Source: Streptomyces beigongshangae (GTDB lineage: Bacteria; Actinomycetota; Actinomycetes; Streptomycetales; Streptomycetaceae). Taken from it: 64,000 nt of DNA. The notes under the pieces are model-generated. The model ran no database searches. It was not told the DNA's origin and saw only the letters and a program-made list of their open reading frames with translations. The stretch spans positions 21,135-85,134 of the forward strand of contig NZ_JAHKJW010000009.1 of the NCBI RefSeq assembly GCF_019710745.1, written 5' to 3'. The translations under genes were made by a program, and so were the position numbers. Below are positions 16,942-26,272 of this stretch, in pieces. Positions within the stretch are counted from its first letter, which is position 1. The number at the start of each line of letters is the position of its first letter.

Positions 16942-18728
16942 TCGGCGTGGCGCCACCGGCCTACGACCCGGCGGCCCCGACGACGGCGGAGACCCTGCCC
17001 GTCGGAGCCCCCGCGACCGTACGCGCCTACGTGGCCGAACTGTTCCGACGGCACCGCCGTGCCTTCCTGGTGCTCGTCGCCGTCAACACCGTCGCCGTCG
17101 TCTCCTCGATGGTCGGCCCCTATCTGCTGGGTTCCCTCGTCCGGCACGTCTCCGACGGCGCGGCGGCCGCGCACGAGGTGCACATCGAGCGCACCGCCGC
17201 GCTGTTCGCCGTCGCCCTCGTCGTCCAGGCGTTCTTCGTACGCCAGGTGCAGCTGCGCGGGGCCGTGCTCGGCGAGCGGATGCTGGCCGACCTGCGCGAG
17301 GACTTCCTCGTACGGGCGGTGGGGCTGCCGCCCGGCGTCCTGGAACGGGCCGGCACCGGAGATCTGCTGTCCCGGATCACCACGGACATCGACCGGCTGG
17401 CCAACGCCATGCGCGAGGCCGTGCCGCAGCTGTCCATCGGTGTGGTGTGGGTGGCGCTGCTGCTGGGCGGACTCGTCGTGACCGCGCCGCCGCTCGCGCC
17501 CGCGGTGCTGGTCGCCGTCCCGCTCCTGGTGGTCGGCTGCCGCTGGTACTTCAGACGCGCGCCGTCCGCCTACCGCTCCGAGGCCGCGGGTTACGCCGCC
17601 GTCGCCGCCGTGCTCGCCGAGACCGTGGACGCCGGACGCACCGTCGAGGCGCACCGGCTGGGCGCGCGCCGCATCGACCTCTCGGACCGGCGGGTCAGGG
17701 AGTGGACCGCCTGGGAGCGGTACACCCTCTGGCTGCGCTCGGTGCTCTTCCCGGTGGTCAGTGCCACGCACGTCACGGTCCTCGGCTCGGTCCTGATGAT
17801 CGGCGGGTACTTCGTCCTCCGGGGCTGGATCGATGTGGGCCAGCTGACGACCGGCGCCCTGATCGCGCAGATGCTCGTCGACCCGGTGGGCCTGATCCTG
17901 CGCTGGTACGACGAGCTGCAGGTGGCGCATGTGTCGCTGGCCCGGCTGGTGGGCGTCCGCGACATCGAGCCGGACGCGGGCGACGGGTCGCTGGCCCCCG
18001 ACGGGCGGGACGTGCACGCACAGGACGTGCACTTCGGCTACCGGGCCGGCGTCGACGTGCTGCGCGAGGTCTCCCTGGAGGTCCCGCCCGGCACCCGGCT
18101 GGCCCTGGTCGGCCCGTCCGGTGCCGGCAAGTCCACGCTGGGCCGGCTGCTCGCCGGTATCTACGCGCCGCGCTCCGGCACGGTCGCACTGGGCGGCGCC
18201 GAACTGTCCCGGATGTCCGCGGAACGGGTCCGCTCCCACGTGGCGCTGGTCAACCAGGAGCACCACGTGTTCGTGGGCGCCCTGCGCGACAACCTGCTCC
18301 TCGCCCGCACGGACGCCGACGACGCCGAGTTGTGGGCCGCCCTGGGGGCGGTCGGCGCCGACGGCTGGGCACGGGCGCTGGACGACGGTCTCGACACCGA
18401 GGTCGGCTCGGGCGGGGTCGCGCTCACGCCCGCTCAGGCCCAGCAGATCGCGCTCGCCCGCCTGGTGCTCGCCGACCCGCACACACTGGTCCTGGACGAG
18501 GCCACCTCGCTCCTCGACCCTCGGGCGGCCCGGCACCTGGAGCGCTCCCTGGCCCGCGTCCTGGAGGGCCGCACCGTGGTCGCCATCGCCCACCGGCTGC
18601 ACACCGCCCACGACGCGGACGTCATCGCCGTCGTCGAGAACGGCCGCATCACCGAACTCGGCAGCCACGACGACCTGGTCGCCGCGGATGGCGCGTACGC
18701 GGCGCTGTGGAGGTCCTGGCACGGGTGA
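16938..18728 (+). CDS. ABC exporter subunit with degenerate signature (heterodimer half 2)
   Basis: The protein has 596 residues and overlaps the first half by four bases. Its membrane domain spans residues about 30-320. Walker A GPSGAGKST (from residue 392), Walker B LVLDEATSLLD and the H-loop AIAHRLHTA are intact, but the signature reads ALTPAQAQQIALAR (about residue 496) in place of LSGGQ. This complements the first half exactly: its Walker A would pair with that subunit's good signature to give one working ATP site, and the other site is dead on both sides. The substrate is unknown, and no regulator or biosynthetic gene sits beside the pair. Confidence 0.92.
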   Translation: MIGVAPPAYDPAAPTTAETLPVGAPATVRAYVAELFRRHRRAFLVLVAVNTVAVVSSMVGPYLLGSLVRHVSDGAAAAHEVHIERTAALFAVALVVQAFFVRQVQLRGAVLGERMLADLREDFLVRAVGLPPGVLERAGTGDLLSRITTDIDRLANAMREAVPQLSIGVVWVALLLGGLVVTAPPLAPAVLVAVPLLVVGCRWYFRRAPSAYRSEAAGYAAVAAVLAETVDAGRTVEAHRLGARRIDLSDRRVREWTAWERYTLWLRSVLFPVVSATHVTVLGSVLMIGGYFVLRGWIDVGQLTTGALIAQMLVDPVGLILRWYDELQVAHVSLARLVGVRDIEPDAGDGSLAPDGRDVHAQDVHFGYRAGVDVLREVSLEVPPGTRLALVGPSGAGKSTLGRLLAGIYAPRSGTVALGGAELSRMSAERVRSHVALVNQEHHVFVGALRDNLLLARTDADDAELWAALGAVGADGWARALDDGLDTEVGSGGVALTPAQAQQIALARLVLADPHTLVLDEATSLLDPRAARHLERSLARVLEGRTVVAIAHRLHTAHDADVIAVVENGRITELGSHDDLVAADGAYAALWRSWHG

Positions 18729-18745
18729 GAACACGGCGCGTCGAT

Positions 18746-18779
18746 GTCGGGCGGGCCGCCGACCGGTGGGCCGCCCGAC
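18746..18779 (+). terminator. Likely rho-independent-type hairpin after the ABC pair
   Basis: GTCGGGCGG and CCGCCCGAC form a nine-base perfect stem 17 bases after the stop of the second ABC gene. There is no T-tract, as is usual in streptomycetes. The remaining gap to 19124 contains no recognisable gene. It carries two direct copies of CTGGAGGTA just before 19025. Confidence 0.6.
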
Positions 18780-19124
18780 CACCGGGTCGGCCTCGGGCCG
18801 GCGCACTCGGGCGGACAGCGTGCCGTTGCGCGGTGCCGAAAAGGGGTGGAAGTCTGGAGATCGGCACCGGTCCGGTTCGGGGAGCGCCCGGGAACCACCC
18901 GGTTCCGTGCCTCCGTGCACTCCGCGCGTTCCGTGCGGGCGGCTCGACCATGCGGCCCGCGCGCCCGTCGACCACGATGGCAGCAGGCCGGCCCGCATCA
19001 CCTGGAGGTACTGGAGGTACTTGTGAGAGCACCGACGGACAGGAGGGCGGACCGGTCGCCACCGACGCGGTCGCCGGCCCTGTCCGCCCGTCCGTGCACC
19101 TCTCTCCATGAGCAAGGAGTCCTC

Positions 19125-19424
19125 ATGCAACAGGACAAGCACCCCGACTACCACTCCGTGGTCTTCCGCGACCGCGCCGCCGGGTACGCCTTCCTGACCC
19201 GGTCCACCGCGACCAGCGACCGGACGATCGAGTGGGACGACGGCCGGACGTACCCCGTCGTGGATGTGGAGATCTCCTCGGAGAGCCACCCCTTCTACAC
19301 GGGCAAGGCCAGGACCGTCGACACCGAGGGGCGCGTCGCCCAGTTCGAGAAGCGGTACGGCACCGGGAGCCGGAGCGACCCGTCGGGCGGAAGCAACCCG
19401 TCGGGCGGAGCCGACGCGACGTGA
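19125..19424 (+). CDS. rpmE2: 50S ribosomal protein L31 type B
   Basis: The protein has 99 residues from the ATG at 19125, with AAGGAG eight bases upstream. It follows type B L31 along its length: [20 protein letters not shown], then [19 protein letters not shown] and [18 protein letters not shown]. It lacks the CxxC zinc-binding cysteines of the standard L31 paralogue, so it can replace that protein when zinc is scarce. Such genes are commonly controlled by Zur, but I could not see a Zur-like palindrome upstream. The last 18 residues are a Ser/Gly-rich extension with the direct repeat [11 protein letters not shown]. Confidence 0.95.
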   Translation: MQQDKHPDYHSVVFRDRAAGYAFLTRSTATSDRTIEWDDGRTYPVVDVEISSESHPFYTGKARTVDTEGRVAQFEKRYGTGSRSDPSGGSNPSGGADAT

Positions 19425-19501
19425 TCCCGCCGGGGCGGGGTACGCCCGGACCGCAGACGGCAGACGGCCGGCAGCGGTGTCCGTCCCCTCGGCGCGGCCC
19501 G

Positions 19502-20296
19502 TCAGATGAAGTTGAGCGCGGCCGCGCCACCCAACCCGCCCAGCACCATGAACGCGGGCATCAGCACCTTCAGCTCCACCCAGCTGCCCGCCCTGAACCG
19601 CAGCGCCTTGGGCGGCCCCAGGGGGTACCAGCGCTTGCGGCCGATCGGTATCGGCCACAGGATCGGGCAGCCCGACACCGTCAGCGCGTCCCCGATGTCG
19701 TGCACCAGTGCCCCGAGGACGATCGGCAGTCCGAGCCACAGGTACTCCTGGCCGGGGGCCGTGAACAGCCAGCCGGCCCCATTGCCCGGATCGTCCAGTA
19801 TGTCCCCGATGATCCATGTGCTGGTCGCGGCGAGCAGCCAGACCAGGACGTCGGAGCTGGACCCGCGCGTCGCCCGCCAGAGCAGCCCTTCGATGGCCAG
19901 CACCATGTGCACGAACAGGATGGCCAGAACCGCCCAGCGACCTCCCTCGACCGCACCGACCGAGGCTCCCGCACCGATCAGCACCGCCCACACCCAGGTG
20001 TGGGTGAGGGTGCGGTGCCCACCGGAGCGGCTCGGGTCGCCGGGCTTCTTCGTCCCCTTGTAGACGGCGTACGAGAGTTTGTCCACGATCTCGCACAGGC
20101 CCCGCGAGACGGGTCCGAAGGACCGCGAGATGGTGGCGGCCTTGTGGTCCAGATCCGGGGCGAGCGCCGCACCCGCGCAGACCAGCGCGCCGGCCAGGAG
20201 GACCGGCCAGGGCATCGTGTGTCCGGAGGCGGACGCCGCTGCTCCGACACCGAGCCAGGCCGCCGCCCCGGACAGTGAGTGTGCTGGTCCCATCAT
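19502..20296 (-). CDS. Membrane-bound metal-dependent hydrolase (YdjM/DUF457-like)
   Basis: The protein has 264 residues from the ATG at 20296 (tandem ATGs). It opens with GPAHSLSGAAAW and has APDLDHKAATISR and HRTLTHTWVW, the His/Asp motifs typical of the YdjM-like inner membrane hydrolases, and a later HDIGDALTVSGCPILWP. Several hydrophobic segments lie between these motifs, so it is an integral membrane protein. The Streptomyces members have no established substrate. It diverges from the helicase gene at 20442 across 145 bases. Confidence 0.85.
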   Translation of the reverse strand: MMGPAHSLSGAAAWLGVGAAASASGHTMPWPVLLAGALVCAGAALAPDLDHKAATISRSFGPVSRGLCEIVDKLSYAVYKGTKKPGDPSRSGGHRTLTHTWVWAVLIGAGASVGAVEGGRWAVLAILFVHMVLAIEGLLWRATRGSSSDVLVWLLAATSTWIIGDILDDPGNGAGWLFTAPGQEYLWLGLPIVLGALVHDIGDALTVSGCPILWPIPIGRKRWYPLGPPKALRFRAGSWVELKVLMPAFMVLGGLGGAAALNFI

Positions 20297-20441
20297 GGCC
20301 GCGCCCCGCCTCGTTCCTCTTGTACCGGCTGCCGGTTGCCCGTGTACGCCGACACCCGGCCGGCGACACAGCGTAGCGTTCATGATCTTCGGCCCCGCAT
20401 CCGATTCCCTCATCGGGGGCGATGCCAGGCAAGATGGAGTC

Positions 20442-22955
20442 GTGACCCTTATCGATCAGCTGCCGCAGACCGCAGATCCCGACGCCCTCTACGAAGCCTT
20501 CGAGTCGTGGGCCGGGGAACGCGGTCTCACGCTCTACCCCCATCAGGAGGAGGCGCTGATCGAGGTGGTCTCGGGTGCGAACGTGATCGTGTCGACCCCG
20601 ACCGGGTCCGGCAAGAGCATGATCGCTGCGGGTGCGCACTTCGCGGCGCTCGCCCGGGACGAGGTCACCTTCTACACGGCGCCCATCAAGGCGCTCGTCT
20701 CGGAGAAGTTCTTCGAACTGTGCAAGATCTTCGGCACCGAGAACGTCGGCATGCTGACCGGCGACGCGTCCGTGAACGCCGACGCCCCGGTCATCTGCTG
20801 CACCGCCGAGGTCCTCGCGTCCATCGCGCTGCGCGACGGCAAGCGGGCCGACGTCGGCCAGGTCGTGATGGACGAGTTCCACTTCTACGCCGAGGCCGAC
20901 CGCGGCTGGGCCTGGCAGATCCCGATCCTGGAACTGCCGCAGGCCCAGTTCATCCTGATGTCGGCGACACTCGGCGACGTCTCCATGTTCGAGACGGACC
21001 TGACCCGGCGGACGGGCCGGCCCACCTCGGTGGTCCGCTCGGCGACCCGGCCTGTCCCCCTCTCCTACGAGTACAAGCTGACGCCGCTCACCGAGACGCT
21101 CACCGAGCTCCTGGAGACGAAGCAGGCACCCGTCTACATCGTGCACTTCACGCAGGCGCAGGCCGTGGAGCGGGCGCAGGCGCTGATGAGCATCAACATG
21201 TGCACGCGTGAGGAGAAGGACCAGATCGCCGAGCTGATCGGCAACTTCCGTTTCACCACCAAGTTCGGCCGCAACCTCTCCCGCTACGTACGCCACGGCA
21301 TCGGCGTGCACCACGCCGGCATGCTGCCGAAGTACCGCCGCCTGGTGGAGAAACTCGCGCAGGCCGGTCTCCTGAAGGTCATCTGCGGCACGGACACCCT
21401 CGGTGTCGGCGTGAACGTGCCCATCCGCACGGTGCTGTTCACCGCCCTGGCCAAGTACGACGGCACCCGTGTGCGGACGCTGCGGGCGCGGGAGTTCCAC
21501 CAGATCGCGGGCCGGGCCGGCCGGGCCGGCTTCGACACGGCGGGGTTCGTCGTGGCGCAGGCTCCCGAGCACGTCGTGGAGAACGAGAAGGCCCTCGCCA
21601 AGGCGGGCGACGATCCGAAGAAGCGCCGCAAGGTGGTGCGCAAGAAGGCGCCGGAGGGCTTCGTCGGCTGGACGGACAGCACGTTCGAGAAGCTGATCTC
21701 GTCCGATCCGGAGCCGCTGACCTCGCGCTTCCGCGTCACGCACACCATGCTTCTGTCGGTGATCGCACGGCCGGGCAACGCCTTCGCCGCGATGCGTCAT
21801 CTGCTGGAGGACAACCACGAACCGCGCAAGCAGCAGCTGCGGCACATCAGGCGGGCGATCGCCATCTACCGCTCGCTCCTCGACGGCGGCGTCGTGGAGA
21901 AACTCGGCACCCCGGACGCCGAGGGCCGCATCGTGCGTCTCACGGTCGACCTGCAGCAGGACTTCGCCCTCAACCAGCCGCTGTCGACCTTCGCGCTCGC
22001 CGCGTTCGAGCTCCTGGACCCCGAGTCCCCCTCGTACGCCCTGGACATGGTGTCCGTCGTGGAGTCCACGCTGGACGACCCGCGGCAGATCCTCGCCGCC
22101 CAGCAGAACAAGGCGCGCGGCGAGGCCGTGGGAGCGATGAAGGCGGACGGGGTCGAGTACGAGGAGCGCATGGAGCGGCTCCAGGACGTGTCGTACCCCA
22201 AGCCGCTGGAGGAGCTGCTCTTCCACGCGTACAACACCTACCGCAAGAGCCATCCCTGGGTGGGTGACCATCCGCTCTCCCCGAAGTCCGTCATCCGCGA
22301 CATGTACGAACGGGCCATGTCCTTCACGGAGTTCGTGTCCCACTACGAACTCGCCCGCACCGAGGGCATCGTGCTGCGCTACCTGGCGAGCGCCTACAAG
22401 GCTCTCGACCACACGGTCCCGGACGACCTGAAGTCGGAGGACCTGGAGGATCTGATCGCCTGGCTCGGCGAGATGGTGCGCCAGGTCGACTCCAGCCTCC
22501 TCGACGAGTGGGAGCAGCTCGCCAACCCCGAGGTGATGACCGCCGAGGAGGCCCAGGAGAAGGCCGACCAGGTCAAGCCGGTCACGGCCAACGCGCGCGC
22601 CTTCCGGGTCCTCGTCCGCAACGCCATGTTCCGGCGCGTCGAGCTCGCCGCCCTCGACAACGTCTCGGAACTCGGCGAGATGGACGCCGAGTCCGGCTGG
22701 GACGCCGACGCCTGGGGTGAGGCGATGGACGACTACTGGGACGAGTACGACGATCTCGGCACCGGTCCCGACGCACGCGGTCCCAAGCTCCTGCGCATCG
22801 AGGAGGAGCCGCAGAACGGACTGTGGCGGGTGCGGCAGACCTTCGCCGACCCGAACGGCGACCACGACTGGGGCATCAGCGCGGAGGTCGACCTCGTGGC
22901 CTCCGACGCCGAAGGGCGTGCCGTCGTCAAGGTCACCGCCGTCGGCCAGTTGTGA
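20442..22955 (+). CDS. Ski2-like DEAD/DEAH-box RNA helicase with DUF3516
   Basis: The protein has 837 residues from the GTG at 20442. The frame is open far upstream, but that overlaps the divergent hydrolase gene. Motif I is STPTGSGKS, motif II is VVMDEFHFYAEADRG (a DEFH variant of DExH), motif III MSATLGD, and motif VI HQIAGRAGRAGFD, as in Ski2-like superfamily 2 RNA helicases. The C-terminal half matches the actinobacterial DUF3516 extension (LYNTYRKSHPW-type region near residue 600 and a Glu/Asp-rich end). A role in RNA turnover or ribosome-linked RNA remodelling is expected. The TesB gene follows 19 bases later, probably in one transcript. Confidence 0.92.
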   Translation: MTLIDQLPQTADPDALYEAFESWAGERGLTLYPHQEEALIEVVSGANVIVSTPTGSGKSMIAAGAHFAALARDEVTFYTAPIKALVSEKFFELCKIFGTENVGMLTGDASVNADAPVICCTAEVLASIALRDGKRADVGQVVMDEFHFYAEADRGWAWQIPILELPQAQFILMSATLGDVSMFETDLTRRTGRPTSVVRSATRPVPLSYEYKLTPLTETLTELLETKQAPVYIVHFTQAQAVERAQALMSINMCTREEKDQIAELIGNFRFTTKFGRNLSRYVRHGIGVHHAGMLPKYRRLVEKLAQAGLLKVICGTDTLGVGVNVPIRTVLFTALAKYDGTRVRTLRAREFHQIAGRAGRAGFDTAGFVVAQAPEHVVENEKALAKAGDDPKKRRKVVRKKAPEGFVGWTDSTFEKLISSDPEPLTSRFRVTHTMLLSVIARPGNAFAAMRHLLEDNHEPRKQQLRHIRRAIAIYRSLLDGGVVEKLGTPDAEGRIVRLTVDLQQDFALNQPLSTFALAAFELLDPESPSYALDMVSVVESTLDDPRQILAAQQNKARGEAVGAMKADGVEYEERMERLQDVSYPKPLEELLFHAYNTYRKSHPWVGDHPLSPKSVIRDMYERAMSFTEFVSHYELARTEGIVLRYLASAYKALDHTVPDDLKSEDLEDLIAWLGEMVRQVDSSLLDEWEQLANPEVMTAEEAQEKADQVKPVTANARAFRVLVRNAMFRRVELAALDNVSELGEMDAESGWDADAWGEAMDDYWDEYDDLGTGPDARGPKLLRIEEEPQNGLWRVRQTFADPNGDHDWGISAEVDLVASDAEGRAVVKVTAVGQL

Positions 22956-22974
22956 GCACAGGAGAACCCGACAC

Positions 22975-23847
22975 ATGACGAACCCAGCCGAGAGACTCGT
23001 CGACCTGCTCGACCTGGAGCAGATCGAGGTCAACATCTTCCGTGGCCGCAGCCCGCAGGAATCCCTGCAGCGGGTCTTCGGCGGGCAGGTGGCGGGCCAG
23101 GCCCTCGTCGCCGCCGGCCGCACCACCGACGCGGAGCGTCCCGTGCACTCGCTGCACGCGTACTTCCTGCGCCCGGGCCGGCCGGGCGTGCCCATCGTGT
23201 ACCAGGTCGAACGGGTCAGGGACGGGCGGTCGTTCACCACACGCCGCGTCACCGCCGTGCAGCAGGGCCGCACGATCTTCAATCTGACCGCCTCCTTTCA
23301 CAAGCCCGAGGAAGGGAGCTTCGAGCACCAGCTGCCGCCGGCCCGCGAGGTCCCGGATCCCGAATCGCTCCCGAGCGTCGCCCAAGAGGTCAAGGAGCAT
23401 CTGGGCGCACTCCCCGAGACACTGGAGCGCATGGCCCGGCGCCAGCCCTTCGACATCCGCTACGCGGACCGGTTGCGCTGGACTCCCGAGGAGATCGAGC
23501 ACGCCGAGCCGCGCAGTGCGGTGTGGATGCGCGCCGTCGGCCCCCTGGGCGACGATCCCCTGATCCACACCTGCGCGCTCACCTACGCGAGCGACATGAC
23601 CCTCCTGGACGCCGTCCGCATCCCGGTGGAGCCGCTGTGGGGAAGGCGCGGTTTCGACATGGCCTCCCTCGATCACGCCATGTGGTTCCACCGGCCGTTC
23701 CGCGCGGACGAGTGGTTCCTGTACGACCAGGAGTCCCCGATCGCGACGGGCGGCCGGGGTCTGGCCCGGGGCCGTATCTACGACGTGGAGGGGCGTCTGC
23801 TCGTGTCCGTCGTCCAGGAGGGGCTGTTCCGCAGGCTCGAAAGCTGA
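22975..23847 (+). CDS. tesB: Acyl-CoA thioesterase II
   Basis: The protein has 290 residues from the ATG at 22975, with AGGAG upstream. It has the double hot-dog layout of TesB: FRGRSPQESLQRVFGGQVAGQ in part (GGQVAGQALVAA) and SLHAYFLRPGRPG in the first half, then PSLDHAM-type block MASLDHAMWFHRPFRADEW and GLARGRIYDVEGRL. These carry the Asp, Thr/Ser and Gln of the active site. It hydrolyses medium- and long-chain acyl-CoA to free acid and CoA. It follows the helicase gene closely, an association that is common in this genus and without obvious metabolic logic. Confidence 0.95.
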   Translation: MTNPAERLVDLLDLEQIEVNIFRGRSPQESLQRVFGGQVAGQALVAAGRTTDAERPVHSLHAYFLRPGRPGVPIVYQVERVRDGRSFTTRRVTAVQQGRTIFNLTASFHKPEEGSFEHQLPPAREVPDPESLPSVAQEVKEHLGALPETLERMARRQPFDIRYADRLRWTPEEIEHAEPRSAVWMRAVGPLGDDPLIHTCALTYASDMTLLDAVRIPVEPLWGRRGFDMASLDHAMWFHRPFRADEWFLYDQESPIATGGRGLARGRIYDVEGRLLVSVVQEGLFRRLES

Positions 23848-23952
23848 CGAGCCTGCGGATCCGGCGCTTTGGCACTTCGACGCCTCGACGCTCCGGCACT
23901 TCGGCTATGCGGCAAGCCGGTGAGTCGCTGAGCCCGCGAGCCGAGGCGGAGG

Positions 23953-25044
23953 TCAGGGATTTCTGCGGCGCAGCCGGCTCAGGATGCCCTTGGGGCGCCC
24001 TGGTTCATCGGCCGTGTGCCGCACCTCGACCGGATGCCGTGCCCCGGCCGGTCGCCGCCGGGTCGGGTGCCTCGCCTCATTCGGCTGCGGTGTGCCGGCC
24101 GGTCGCGCGTCCCCGGCCGGGTGCCGCGGCAGCACGGTCCGCCGCGGCTCGGCGGGCCGGCGGTACCCGGTCGGCAGCCGGTGCTCCGCGAACGGGACCG
24201 GCCGGACACGGCCCGTGCGCCGGACCTCGTGCTCCGTCGCCGGGCGCGGGGCGGGCCGATGGGCACGTGCCTCCTTCAGGCCGTTCGCCAGATCGGCGCG
24301 GAGCCAGCTGATCTCGTCCGGGTCCGCCGCTGTCATGATCCGCGCGATGACGTGCGCGGCGGGGGAATCGGGCGCTTTACGAGTGCCCTGACCGGGCCGG
24401 TACCGGTCCATGTGGACACGCTCACAGGGATCCGGGACGATCTCGGCGACCTGCACGGGATCCAGCAGCGATGCCACGACCGCGGCACGTGCCCACGGGT
24501 CCTGGGTCTGCCGGAGCGAGAACCCGAGGTGCCGTCCGCGCCAGTTCCGGGGCCGCAGATCCAGTTCCATGTCCAGTTGGTCGCGCAGTCCTGCGGAAAT
24601 CCGGCCGCTCAGCAGCGCCGCGTTCTCTTCGTTCGCGGCGAACTGCCGCAACTCCTCGGCCAGGTACAGCCACACCACGGCCCGATAACGGTTCAGATAG
24701 AACTTCACGGGCACGATGAGGCCCAGGCGGGCGAAGCGGGTGAACCTGCCGGTCGTGATGCCCATGAGGGCCGCGCCCTCGGATGTGCCGACCGCTTTGA
24801 CGCGTTCCCGCAGAACCTCCGGGAAGCCTTCCTCGGACCGCACCCTGTCGATCTCCGCGCGGGTGACACGCCGGCCTCCACCGCCTTCGTCGGGCACCGT
24901 GCGAATACGCCCGAGCTGTACGGCGAGATCGAACTCGCCCCGCTTGAGGCCCACTTCCCGCGCGGCGCGGCTCTGTGCGAGCGTCGGTCGCGCGATGGCC
25001 CGGGTGATGGCGTCGCCGGACATGGTGGTGGTGTCGCCGGACAT
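23953..25044 (-). CDS. DUF6397-like actinobacterial protein
   Basis: The protein has 363 residues from the ATG at 25044, chosen because GGGGGAG lies seven bases upstream. The next ATG, seven codons later, is preceded by a 21-base direct copy, so the N-terminus reads MSGDTTTMSGD. Residues about 20-200 look like two DNA-binding helix-turn-helix segments (AAREVGLKRGEFDLAVQLG and SEGAALMGITTGRFTRFARL). The last 100 residues are Arg/Pro/His-rich and low in complexity, ending in a basic RLRRRNP tail. I recognise it only as a Streptomyces protein of the DUF6397 type, and its function is unknown. Confidence 0.7.
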   Translation of the reverse strand: MSGDTTTMSGDAITRAIARPTLAQSRAAREVGLKRGEFDLAVQLGRIRTVPDEGGGGRRVTRAEIDRVRSEEGFPEVLRERVKAVGTSEGAALMGITTGRFTRFARLGLIVPVKFYLNRYRAVVWLYLAEELRQFAANEENAALLSGRISAGLRDQLDMELDLRPRNWRGRHLGFSLRQTQDPWARAAVVASLLDPVQVAEIVPDPCERVHMDRYRPGQGTRKAPDSPAAHVIARIMTAADPDEISWLRADLANGLKEARAHRPAPRPATEHEVRRTGRVRPVPFAEHRLPTGYRRPAEPRRTVLPRHPAGDARPAGTPQPNEARHPTRRRPAGARHPVEVRHTADEPGRPKGILSRLRRRNP

Positions 25045-25224
25045 GGTGGTTCTCCCCCGTGCAGTGGTGTGCATTTGCGTGCGCTTGCCTCGGGAAAAAC
25101 CGTAGCCGGTTTGCCGCGTCTCGCGCCGAGCCTGTGGAAAACCTCGATCGCGGCGACATCCAAGCAGGCCAGGAGCCTGTTGTTGCTTTTACTCGCGTCA
25201 GGCCGAGCAAATGATCCAGGTGAT

Positions 25225-25638
25225 TCAGATGTCCATGGAGGACGAGTGCTCCGGCTGCCGCACATCGACGTGGAGATGCTCGCCGACCCGGTTGACGAGC
25301 AGCGTCATCTCGTACGCGACCTGCCCGATGTCCGCCTCCGCCGCGCTGAGTACGCAGAGGCAGCTGCCGGTGCCCGCCGCCGTGACGAAGAGCACCGCGT
25401 CGTCGAACTCGATCATCGTCTGGCGCACCCGGCCCGCGCCGAAGTGCCGGCCGGAACCCTTGGCCAGGCTGTGCAGGCCCGATGAGACGGCGGCGAGGTG
25501 TTCGGCGTCCTCCCGCCTCAGACCTGTGCTCGAACCGGTCACCAGCCCGTCGTTGGACAGCACCAGCGCGTGGCGTATGTGCTCGACACGCTGGGTCAGG
25601 TCGTCGAGCAGCCAGTCGAGTCCCTGGTTCTCAGGCAT
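25225..25638 (-). CDS. Roadblock/LC7 domain protein (CvnB/MglB-like), solitary
   Basis: The protein has 137 residues from the ATG at 25638. The full length fits the roadblock/LC7 fold used by actinobacterial conservons: LDWLLDDLTQRVEHIRHALV, LSNDGLVTGSSTGL and HLAAVSSGLHSLAKGSG. Such proteins act as regulators of small Ras-like GTPases. A conservon normally places this gene between a histidine kinase and DUF742 and GTPase genes, but none of those is present here, so it is an orphan that must act with partners coded elsewhere. Confidence 0.9.
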   Translation of the reverse strand: MPENQGLDWLLDDLTQRVEHIRHALVLSNDGLVTGSSTGLRREDAEHLAAVSSGLHSLAKGSGRHFGAGRVRQTMIEFDDAVLFVTAAGTGSCLCVLSAAEADIGQVAYEMTLLVNRVGEHLHVDVRQPEHSSSMDI

Positions 25639-25734
25639 GATCTGTCTCCCCGTGGACGTGTGGCTCCCCCGGGCCGGAGGATCCGATCGACCAGCCTTCC
25701 CCACCGCCGCCGTCCGGGCAAGGAGGATAGGGGC

Positions 25735-26163
25735 ATGGCACACAAGATGACCGATGAGGAATGGCGGGCGTTCGTCTCGCACGGAACCCGCACCGGCAAG
25801 CTGTCGACCGTCCGGGCCGACGGACGCCCCCATGTGGCACCGATCTGGTTTCTCCTCGACGGGGACGACCTGGTCTTCAACACGGGGAAGGACACCGTCA
25901 AGGGACGGAACCTGACGCGGGACGGCCGGGTGGCCCTGTGCGTGGACGACGACCGGCCCCCGTACGCGTACGTCGTTCTGCAGGGGCGCGCCCGGATCTC
26001 GGAGGACCTCGATGACGTCCGGCTCTGGGCCGGACGGATCGGGGGCCGTTACATGGGCGAGGAGCGTGCCGAGGAGTTCGCGGCCCGTAACGGCGTACCC
26101 GGCGAACTCCTCGTCCGGGTGCGGATCGAGAAGGTTCTCGCGGAGGCCTCGGTCTCCGACTGA
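25735..26163 (+). CDS. F420-dependent PPOX-class oxidoreductase
   Basis: The protein has 142 residues from the ATG at 25735, with AGGAGG eight bases upstream. It follows the split-barrel flavin/F420-binding fold: GKLSTVRADGRPHVAPIWF, LVFNTGKDTVKGRNLTRDGR and RVALCVDDDRPPYAYVVLQG, with the actinobacterial subfamily end IGGRYMGEERAEEF. Members use reduced F420 or FMN to reduce small electron-poor compounds. The substrate is unknown. It is divergent from the roadblock gene. Confidence 0.9.
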   Translation: MAHKMTDEEWRAFVSHGTRTGKLSTVRADGRPHVAPIWFLLDGDDLVFNTGKDTVKGRNLTRDGRVALCVDDDRPPYAYVVLQGRARISEDLDDVRLWAGRIGGRYMGEERAEEFAARNGVPGELLVRVRIEKVLAEASVSD

Positions 26164-26272
26164 ACGGTGCGGTGCGCCCCGCCCGGATCGGTCGGCGGGG
26201 TCTGCGTACGAGCGGGCTCCGCGTCGCCGTTCGGCCGGGGCGCTTCGCGTGCGATGCGGGATCATGCGGTGC

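Noticed and set aside
16242..23282. Very long open frame on the minus strand (over 2300 codons)
   Set aside because: It is antisense to well-identified ABC, L31 and helicase genes and has no family signature. GC-rich third-position bias keeps such frames open.
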